A stretch of 64,000 nucleotides of DNA, taken from NCBI RefSeq assembly GCF_026340675.1, contig NZ_JAPEOX010000002.1, positions 1,550,001-1,614,000 of the forward strand, in the 5' to 3' direction. The translations under genes were made by a program, and so were the position numbers. The DNA is from Streptomyces sp. NBC_01264. Lineage in GTDB: Bacteria > Actinomycetota > Actinomycetes > Streptomycetales > Streptomycetaceae. Under the pieces are notes generated by a model. It saw only the letters and a program-made list of their open reading frames with translations, was not told where the DNA came from and did no database searches. Position 1 is the first letter of the stretch. Each line of letters starts with the position of its first letter. Below are positions 58,444 through 64,000 of this stretch, piece after piece.

Positions 58444-58524
58444 CGCGCGCCACCTCTCCCTGCCGTTCCCGCGCTCCCGACCATGCCTTTATACGGTTAT
58501 TCGTCCGTGGTCGCCCGTTGTGCG

Positions 58525-59097
58525 TCAGCCGCTCCTCCCCAGCAGCGCGAGCAGCCGGGTCTGGGCGTCCGCTCCGGCGGGCACCTCCAGCGGAGCCGCG
58601 TACATGCCGCTCGCGGCCAGTCCGTCGGCGTAGGGCATGACCTCCTTGATGGAGAACTCGACGAGGCCGTCCGGCAGCCGGTCGTCCGCGCCGATGCCCC
58701 GCGCGAGGTCCCAGGTGTGGACCACGCAGTCGGCGGTCAGTTCCGAGCAGTACGCCGATCCGAGCGCGGGCCCGTAGGAGAGCCGGACCGTGCGGTCCAG
58801 CGCCCCGGGGACCTCGAAGGCGGTGTGCGCGGCGGCCGAGGCCTCGTCCCAGGCGGCGGCCGGATCCGTGCCGAGCACGTCGCCGTTGAAGGTGCTGCCG
58901 ATGTCCTCGACGGTGCGGCCGTCGGTCACCAGGGGCGGTATCCAGAGCTGTTCGGCGGTGACGTGGTTGACCAGGTCGCGCACGCTCCATTCGCTGCAGG
59001 GCGTCGGCGCGTCCCACTGCGCGTCCGAGACCGCGTGGACGTACTGGCCGAAGAGCCGCAGCGCCTCGGCGTGCCGGTCGAGCAGCGGGTCCGGCAT
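58525..59097 (-). CDS. TIGR03086-family (mycothiol maleylpyruvate isomerase-like) protein
   Basis: 190 residues, ATG 59097. A DinB/MDMPI-type four-helix bundle: SVRDLVNHVTAEQLWIP holds one metal-binding histidine and TADCVVHTWDLARG the second. Proteins of this family use mycothiol or a related thiol, or act as thiol S-transferases, in actinobacteria. The specific reaction is unknown. It is upstream, on the same strand, of the aminotransferase-like gene. Confidence 0.85.
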   Translation of the reverse strand: MPDPLLDRHAEALRLFGQYVHAVSDAQWDAPTPCSEWSVRDLVNHVTAEQLWIPPLVTDGRTVEDIGSTFNGDVLGTDPAAAWDEASAAAHTAFEVPGALDRTVRLSYGPALGSAYCSELTADCVVHTWDLARGIGADDRLPDGLVEFSIKEVMPYADGLAASGMYAAPLEVPAGADAQTRLLALLGRSG

Positions 59098-59298
59098 GGA
59101 TCTCACCGTCCTTCGTTCCCCCGGATTCACTGTCCTCGCCCCGGCTACAGGCTGCCACCCGCTCGGCCGAACCCCTTGGCGCACAGGGATGGTGTCCACA
59201 TGTCAAAACGCATATCTCAGATGCCGAACTGATCCCTTACGGTGAAACCACGCCTCGACAGGCCTCGACAGCACTTCGACGACGAAGGAGCCAGGTCC

Positions 59299-60135
59299 AT
59301 GAACGCCACGGACTCCGCTGAGCCCGCGCACGAGACCGCGGTCTACACCCACGGACACCACGAGTCGGTGCTGCGCTCGCACCGCTGGCGCACCGCCGAG
59401 AACTCCGCCGCGTACCTGATCGGCGCGCTGCGCCCGGGGACGGCCGTCCTGGACGTGGGCTGCGGCCCGGGCACGATCACGGCGGACCTGGCGGAGCTGG
59501 TGGGACCGCAGGGCCGGGTCACGGCGGTGGACGCGGCGCGGGACGTGGTCGACCAGGCCGCCGCGTACGCGAAGGAACGGGGCCTGACCAACATCGGGTT
59601 CGCCACCGCCGACGTCCACGCGCTGGACTTCCCGGACGACTCCTTCGACGTGGTCCATGCCCATCAGGTGCTGCAGCACCTGGGCGACCCGGTCCAGGCG
59701 CTGCGCGAGATGCGCCGGGTGTGCCGGCCGGGCGGGATCGTCGCGGCGCGGGACGCGGACTATGCGGCGATGACCTGGTACCCGCAGACCCCGGGACTGG
59801 AGGAATGGCTGGACCTGTACCGGCGGGTGGCCCGCGCCAACGGCGGCGAGCCGGACGCCGGACGCCGCCTGCGCGCGTGGGCGCGGGCGGCGGGCTTCAC
59901 GGACGTGACCTGCACGGCGACCTCGTGGTGCTACGCGACCGCCGAGGAGGCCGCCTGGTGGTCCGCGCTGTGGGCGGACCGTACGACGGCCTCGGCCTAC
60001 GCCGGGATCGCGACCGGCGGCGGACACGCGACGCGGGCCGAGCTGTCGGCCGTCGCCGACGCCTGGCACACGTGGGGCGCCGACCCGGACGCCTGGTTCT
60101 CGGTGCTGAACGGCGAGATCATCTGCCGCGCCTGA
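59299..60135 (+). CDS. UbiE/Methyltransf_11-type SAM methyltransferase
   Basis: 278 residues, ATG 59299 (AAGGAG eight bases upstream). Motif I is AVLDVGCGPGTITADLAEL, followed by VTAVDAARDVVDQAAAYAKE, FDVVHAHQVLQHLGDP and REMRRVCRPGGIVAARD. It methylates an unidentified small molecule. No neighbouring biosynthetic gene gives a substrate. Confidence 0.9.
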   Translation: MNATDSAEPAHETAVYTHGHHESVLRSHRWRTAENSAAYLIGALRPGTAVLDVGCGPGTITADLAELVGPQGRVTAVDAARDVVDQAAAYAKERGLTNIGFATADVHALDFPDDSFDVVHAHQVLQHLGDPVQALREMRRVCRPGGIVAARDADYAAMTWYPQTPGLEEWLDLYRRVARANGGEPDAGRRLRAWARAAGFTDVTCTATSWCYATAEEAAWWSALWADRTTASAYAGIATGGGHATRAELSAVADAWHTWGADPDAWFSVLNGEIICRA

Positions 60136-60195
60136 CCCCGTGCACCTGACCCCGTGCGACGCCCGGCCGGCCGGGCCGGCCGGGCCGTCCCCGGG

Positions 60196-61004
60196 TCAGG
60201 CCGCCAGGCGTACGGGGAGCAGCTCGGGCCGCTTGGCCGTACGGCCGTCTCCGGAGGAGCGCCCGCGCAGCCGCCTCCCGATCCAGGGCCCGGCGAAGCC
60301 CACGGCCCACCGCAGTTCCCCGGCGGCGCCCCGCAGCCCCGTCGGGGCGGCGGGCGGCGGGCCGGGCAGCGGGCGGGTCCACGCGTCGTCGCTGCCGGGC
60401 AGCCCCAGGGCGTGCGCGACACCGGCGGCGATCATCGCGTGACCGGACGGCGCGGCGTGCAGCCGGTCCGCGCTCCACATCCGGGGGTCGGTGGAGGCCT
60501 CGTGGCGTTCGAAGTCGGCGACGGCCACCCCGTGCCGCTCCGCGGCCCGCCGTATCCGCTCGTTGAGCGCGATGACGCGCGGCGCCGCCCCCTTGGCGAG
60601 CGGGACGAGCTTGGCGATGTCGGGGAAGGTGACGGTGGCGACGCGGGCGCCCTGCGCGGTCAGCGCGGCGAACATCGCCTCCAGGTGCCCGGCGACCTCG
60701 TCGGCGTCGAACCGGGGCCGCAGCACGTCGTTGACCCCGGCGACCACCGTGGCCAGGTCGGGGCGGAGCGCGAGGGCCGGCCCCAGCTGCCCCTCGCGGA
60801 CCCCCGCCGCGAGGCGGCCCCGTACGGCCAGGTTGGCGTAGAGCACGTCGGGCTCGTGCACCGCGAGCAGCTCGGCGAGCCGGTCGCGGTGCACCCGCGC
60901 AGCCCGGTGCGGTCGTCCCCGTCGCCGACGCCCTCGCTCTGGCTGTCGCCGAGCGCCACGTACCGGGCGTACCGGGCCGGCCGTCGCTGCTCACTGCTCT
61001 CCAC
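60196..61004 (-). pseudogene. SGNH/GDSL hydrolase with a single-base frameshift
   Basis: From GTG 61004 the text RYARYVALGDSQSEGVGDGD (GDS nucleophile) continues only to about 60895. The rest, HRDRLAELLAVHEPDVLYAN, then VAGVNDVLRP (block III) and SADRLHAAPSGHAMIAAGV (block V, Asp-x-x-His), is in the neighbouring frame down to 60196. Adding one base (a C on the plus strand near 60893-60895) would restore a continuous hydrolase of about 270 residues. Either a real frameshift or a consensus error in GC-rich sequence. The intact protein would be an esterase/lipase with Ser-Asp-His. Confidence 0.85.
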
Positions 61005-61560
61005 GGGATGCCCGCCTCTCGTTCAGAATGATCGTGGTGCGCTCGTACCAGGCCCGGTTGGCCCGCTCGAACTCCAGGCCGCGCAGGCAGGTGAGGTAGG
61101 GGCCGATCCGTGCGCCGTGGCGCAGGAACTCCTCCTCGGTGCGCTCGCCGCGCATCGAGCGCAGCAGCTTCTCGAACAGCTCCGCCTTGGCCGTCGCGAA
61201 GGCGGTCCGCTCCGCGAGCTGTGCGATCAGCCCCGCCGTGTCGGTGTACTCGGCCGCCTGGACCTTCACGAGCAGGTCGTCGCGGATGACGCAGGGCTTG
61301 GTCTCGGCGGCGGTGAAGCGCTCCAGCTCGGCCAGTCCGGCGTCCGTGACCTGGAACAGGCGCTTGTTCGGCCGGGTGTCCTGGACCACCTCACGGCCCG
61401 CGATGAGGCCGTCCCGCTCCAGCTTGGCCAGCTCGGCGTAGAGCTGCTGGGGCAGGGCGTGCCAGAAGTTGGCCACGCCCGTGCCGAAGGCCTTGGCCAG
61501 CTGGTAGCCGCTCAGCTCCTCGTCGAGCAGCGCCGCCAGTACGGCGTGGCGCAAAGCCAT
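60991..61560 (-). CDS. PadR family transcriptional regulator
   Basis: 189 residues, ATG 61560. The winged helix reads LAALLDEELSGYQLAKAFG, FWHALPQQLYAELAKLERDG and RLFQVTDAGLAELERF; the C-terminal part (about 85-189) is a helical dimerisation domain (AELFEKLLRSMRGERTEEEF). Overlaps the SGNH gene start by 14 bases, so they are one transcript. A long inverted repeat (61623-61664) upstream is a likely operator shared with the divergent NTF2-like gene. Confidence 0.92.
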   Translation of the reverse strand: MALRHAVLAALLDEELSGYQLAKAFGTGVANFWHALPQQLYAELAKLERDGLIAGREVVQDTRPNKRLFQVTDAGLAELERFTAAETKPCVIRDDLLVKVQAAEYTDTAGLIAQLAERTAFATAKAELFEKLLRSMRGERTEEEFLRHGARIGPYLTCLRGLEFERANRAWYERTTIILNERRASRGEQ

Positions 61561-61622
61561 CGGTCGGTCTCCTCGGGATGCGGGATCGTGCGCGGCGGCG
61601 TCTTCTCAAGGACGCCCGGGCC

Positions 61623-61664
61623 ATGATAGTCAAGAAACTGACTAATCACATCGGTGACTATCAT
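61623..61664. promoter_or_regulatory. Probable PadR operator: 10-base inverted repeat
   Basis: ATGATAGTCA (61623-61632) and TGACTATCAT (61655-61664) are perfect inverted copies with a 22-base spacer; GGTGACTA repeats again directly after it (61666-61673). Divergent region between padR (start 61560) and the NTF2-like gene (61687). Confidence 0.7.
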
Positions 61665-61686
61665 CGGTGACTACCGAGGAGCCCTC

Positions 61687-62133
61687 ATGAGTACCGACAC
61701 CACCACGGCCGACCGTTTCCGCGCCGCCGTCGCCGGCCATGACCTCGCCGCGCTGGACGTGCTGTTCACCGACGACGTCCGGCTCAACAGCCCGGTGAAG
61801 TCGAAGCCGTTCGAGGGCAAGCCGGCCGTACTGGCCCTCTTCCGCGTCCTCCTGCGCACCTTCGAGGGCTTCCACTACGTCGGCCACTTCGACGGCAGCG
61901 TCCAGTCCGCCGGGGTCCCGTTCGGGGCGGAGGGAGCCGAGGGGCCGGCGACCGTACTGCCGTTCCGGACCACCGTGGGTGACCGGCAGGTGCACGGCAT
62001 CGACATGCTGCACCTCACGCCCGAGGGCCTGATCGACGAGATCACCGTGATGCTCCGCCCCCAGACGGCGGTCGTGGCGGTCGGCGAGGCGGTCCTGGCC
62101 GGCCTGCTCACCGACGGCGTGGTGACCGGCTGA
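61687..62133 (+). CDS. NTF2-like / SnoaL-type protein
   Basis: 148 residues from ATG 61687, with GAGGAG six bases upstream. The fold pattern begins [29 protein letters not shown], followed by the strand/cavity segment [11 protein letters not shown] and a C-terminal [11 protein letters not shown]. Members are isomerase- or cyclase-like, or bind small molecules. Divergent from padR, so it may be its regulated target. Confidence 0.8.
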   Translation: MSTDTTTADRFRAAVAGHDLAALDVLFTDDVRLNSPVKSKPFEGKPAVLALFRVLLRTFEGFHYVGHFDGSVQSAGVPFGAEGAEGPATVLPFRTTVGDRQVHGIDMLHLTPEGLIDEITVMLRPQTAVVAVGEAVLAGLLTDGVVTG

Positions 62134-62155
62134 CCGGAGCTCCGGCGGCAGCCCA

Positions 62156-62161
62156 GTAGAC
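62156..62161 (+). promoter_or_regulatory. Likely -10 element for leaderless thyA mRNA
   Basis: TAGACT ends nine bases before the GTG at 62171, a spacing that would start the transcript at or next to the start codon. No Shine-Dalgarno precedes thyA and no good -35 is visible. Confidence 0.45.
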
Positions 62162-62170
62162 TCGGTGCCC

Positions 62171-62968
62171 GTGGCGGATACCCAGTACGAAGACCTGTTG
62201 AAGCTGGTGCTCACCTCCGGAACGGCGAAGGCCGACCGGACGGGCACCGGCACCCGGAGTGTCTTCGGGCACCAACTGCGTTACGACCTCTCGCAGGGGT
62301 TCCCCCTGGTCACCACCAAGAAGGTGCACCTCAAGTCGATCGTGTACGAGCTGCTGTGGTTCCTGCGCGGCGAGTCCAACGTCGGCTGGCTGCGGGAGCA
62401 CGGCGTCACCATCTGGGACGAGTGGGCCGACGAGAACGGCGACCTCGGCCCGGTCTACGGCGCCCAGTGGCGCTCCTGGCCCACCCCGGACGGCGCGCAC
62501 ATCGACCAGATCAGCGAGGTCCTCGACACGCTGCGCCGCGACCCGGACTCCCGCCGGATGATCGTCTCCGCCTGGAACGTCTCCGAGCTGTCGAAGATGG
62601 CGCTCGCGCCGTGCCACGCCTTCTTCCAGTTCTACGTGGCCGACGGCAAGCTCTCCTGCCAGCTGTACCAGCGCAGCGCGGACCTGTTCCTCGGCGTGCC
62701 GTTCAACATCGCCAGCTACGCCCTGCTCACCCACATGGTCGCCCAGCAGGCCGGCCTGGAGCCGGGCGACTTCATCTGGACCGGCGGTGACTGCCACATC
62801 TACGACAACCACGTCGAGCAGGTCACCGAGCAGATCTCCCGCACCCCCTTCGAATTCCCCGAGCTGGAGCTGCACCGGGCCGACTCCCTCTTCGACTACG
62901 CCTTCGGCGACGTCAAGGTGGCCGGCTACCAGCACCACCCGGCCATCAAGGCCCCGGTCGCGGTATGA
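62171..62968 (+). CDS. thyA: Thymidylate synthase ThyA
   Basis: 265 residues from GTG 62171; GTG 62165 would leave no room for a promoter. Folate-dependent synthase landmarks: [48 protein letters not shown], the nucleophile Cys148 in [12 protein letters not shown], and [20 protein letters not shown]. It makes dTMP from dUMP, turning methylene-THF into dihydrofolate, which the coupled dihydrofolate reductase recycles. Start ATG of dfrA overlaps its stop. Confidence 0.96.
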   Translation: MADTQYEDLLKLVLTSGTAKADRTGTGTRSVFGHQLRYDLSQGFPLVTTKKVHLKSIVYELLWFLRGESNVGWLREHGVTIWDEWADENGDLGPVYGAQWRSWPTPDGAHIDQISEVLDTLRRDPDSRRMIVSAWNVSELSKMALAPCHAFFQFYVADGKLSCQLYQRSADLFLGVPFNIASYALLTHMVAQQAGLEPGDFIWTGGDCHIYDNHVEQVTEQISRTPFEFPELELHRADSLFDYAFGDVKVAGYQHHPAIKAPVAV

Positions 62969-63531
62969 ACGCGGACCTGACCGCCGACCTGACCGGGGAT
63001 CCGACTGGGGGGCTGACCGGGGACATGAGCGTCGGGCTGATCTGGGCGCAGAGCCTCGACGGCGTGATCGGCGCGGACAACGGGATTCCCTGGCGGCTGC
63101 CCGAGGACATGGCCCACTTCAAGGCCACCACCCTCGGCCATCCGGTGGTGATGGGCCGCAAGACCTGGGATTCGCTGCCGGCGCGGTTCCGTCCCCTGGC
63201 CGGGCGGCGCAACATCGTGGTGACGCGCGATCCCGACTGGGCCGCGGAGGGCGCGGAGCGCGCCGGATCCATCGACGAGGCCCTGGAGCTGGCCGCGGCA
63301 CGGCCCGAGGCGACGGCCCGCACCGCCTCCTGCTGGGTGATCGGCGGCGGCGAGGTCTATCGTGCCGCGCTGGCCCACGCCGTCAGGCTCTCGGTGACCG
63401 AGGTCGACACGCAGGTGATCGGCGACACCCACGCCCCGGAACTGGACCCGGCGTGGACGGTCGCCGAGGACGGCGGCTGGCAGTCCTCGGTGACCGGTCT
63501 GCGCTACCGCATCCGCACCTACGCCCGGTAG
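62965..63531 (+). CDS. Dihydrofolate reductase
   Basis: 188 residues from the ATG overlapping the thyA stop. The core reads [36 protein letters not shown] (in parts: [28 protein letters not shown] with the active-site acid), [12 protein letters not shown], and [13 protein letters not shown]. The first 20 residues ([18 protein letters not shown]) are a Leu-Thr-Gly-Asp repeat not present in other reductases; ATG 63025 could be the true start. Reduces dihydrofolate to tetrahydrofolate for thyA. Confidence 0.93.
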   Translation: MNADLTADLTGDPTGGLTGDMSVGLIWAQSLDGVIGADNGIPWRLPEDMAHFKATTLGHPVVMGRKTWDSLPARFRPLAGRRNIVVTRDPDWAAEGAERAGSIDEALELAAARPEATARTASCWVIGGGEVYRAALAHAVRLSVTEVDTQVIGDTHAPELDPAWTVAEDGGWQSSVTGLRYRIRTYAR

Positions 63532-63541
63532 GGGCCGCCGC

Positions 63542-64000
63542 CTAGTCGGTGGCGACCGCGCGCAGGATGTCCAGACGCGCCGCGCCGGGCGCCAGCCCGC
63601 GAGCACGCCCGCCGCCACGCCCACCAGGGCCACGAGGGCGAGCCGCAGCGGCGGGACGGCGAAGGTGAACGCGCTGTCGCCCGCCGCGTCCGAGGCCTTC
63701 ACCAGGACCCATCCGAGGACGCCGCCCAGCGCCAGACCGCCGGCCGTGCCGAAGGCGGCGACCAGGACCGACTCCCAGCGGACCATGGCCCGCAGCTGTC
63801 CCCGGGTCTGGCCGACCGCCCGGAGCAGCCCCAGTTCGCGGGTGCGCTCGTGGACGGCGAGGGTCAGCGTGTTGGCGATGCCCAGCAGGGCGATCAGTAC
63901 GGCGAGGGCGAGCAGCGCGTAGACGAGGGTCAGCATCATGTCGGTGCCGCCCGCCGACGACCGCGCGTACGCCGCGCGCGTCTGCACCTCGGGGCCGCCG
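63542..64000 (-). pseudogene. FtsX-type ABC transporter permease, C-terminal part, with late frameshift (5' end outside window)
   Basis: Enters at the right edge and reads on the minus strand. The MacB/FtsX domain is clear: LTLVYALLALAVLIALLGIA, NTLTLAVHERTRELGLLRAV, GQTRGQLRAMVRWES, and two more helices ending GVLAGWRPARR. The expected final segment RLDILRAVATD followed by TAG (63542-63544) is present but one frame off, so one base is missing near 63585. Without that base the reading runs on past the normal stop. It belongs to lipoprotein/peptide-export type permeases. It may be intact if the base is a consensus error. Confidence 0.75.

Noticed and set aside
1..64000. Insertion sequences, integrase or att sites
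   Set aside because: No transposase, integrase or tRNA-flanking direct repeat was recognised; the 31-base inverted-end element lacks a transposase.

Overview
The window is chromosomal DNA of a high-GC actinomycete, almost certainly a Streptomyces. The support is the very strong G/C preference at third codon positions, frequent GTG starts, 4-base ATGA/GTGA stop-start couplings, a HrdB-type principal sigma factor with a Lys/Ala-rich N-terminal insert, an Asp23/Gls24-AmaP envelope-stress locus, and typical Streptomyces families (DUF6545/MAB_1171c membrane protein, DUF6286-Asp23 protein, TIGR03086 protein). No insertion sequence, integrase, prophage or CRISPR array was seen. The genes look like ordinary chromosome with some accessory cassettes.

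Layout. 1-4.6 kb: a peptide/nickel-type ABC importer operon (C-terminal part of the binding protein, two permeases, two ATPases), every junction overlapping. 4.7-7.4 kb: an exported agmatine-deiminase-family enzyme, an NTF2-like protein, a MepB-like protein and a decayed PPOX-family pseudogene. 7.5-10.8 kb: an FAD oxidoreductase convergent with an iron-sulfur photolyase-SRPBCC pair. 10.8-11.5 kb: a truncated MMPL exporter remnant. 11.6-16.1 kb: an Asp23/Gls24 envelope-stress locus with its own ECF sigma factor, split into two divergent arms. Then a strong terminator and tRNA-Leu(GAG). 16.6-25.8 kb: LtrA, a KAS III, FdhD, a small secreted protein, a [2Fe-2S] ferredoxin, an SBF-like transporter with divergent LysR regulator, a block of Streptomyces-type intergenic repeats, an F420-dependent-reductase-like protein and an acyl-CoA synthetase. 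26-31.1 kb: a branched-chain-amino-acid-type ABC importer in which both permeases and one ATPase are fused; its linker is partly encoded by a 177-bp palindromic repeat. 31.3-37.1 kb: aldo-keto reductase, ricin-type protein, methyltransferase, pterin dehydratase, FAD enzyme, regulator, membrane protein.

37.4-41.9 kb: the most interesting cassette, a regulator with two tandem copies of a DNA-binding-like module, an ImmA/IrrE-like protein with HELWH, an FAD monooxygenase and a DUF6545 membrane protein, largely stop-start coupled. 42-47.3 kb: a POT peptide transporter, folD preceded by a ZTP (pfl) riboswitch, a methyltransferase, and a HrdB-type sigma gene closed by a perfect 16-bp terminator stem. 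47.4-59 kb: MoxR ATPase, SRPBCC protein, holin-phosphodiesterase fusion, resolvase-like protein, two metallo-beta-lactamase-fold enzymes, a VTT/DedA protein, a TetR-hydrolase pair, a degenerate aminotransferase and a TIGR03086 protein. 59.3-64 kb: methyltransferase, frameshifted SGNH hydrolase next to a PadR regulator, NTF2-like protein, the thyA-dfrA operon, and the C-terminal part of an FtsX-type permease with a late frameshift.

Three genes (MMPL remnant, SGNH hydrolase, FtsX permease) each need one missing base in a G/C-rich run to restore the frame. They may be real decay or consensus errors. The PPOX pseudogene and the MMPL 5' truncation cannot be explained that way.
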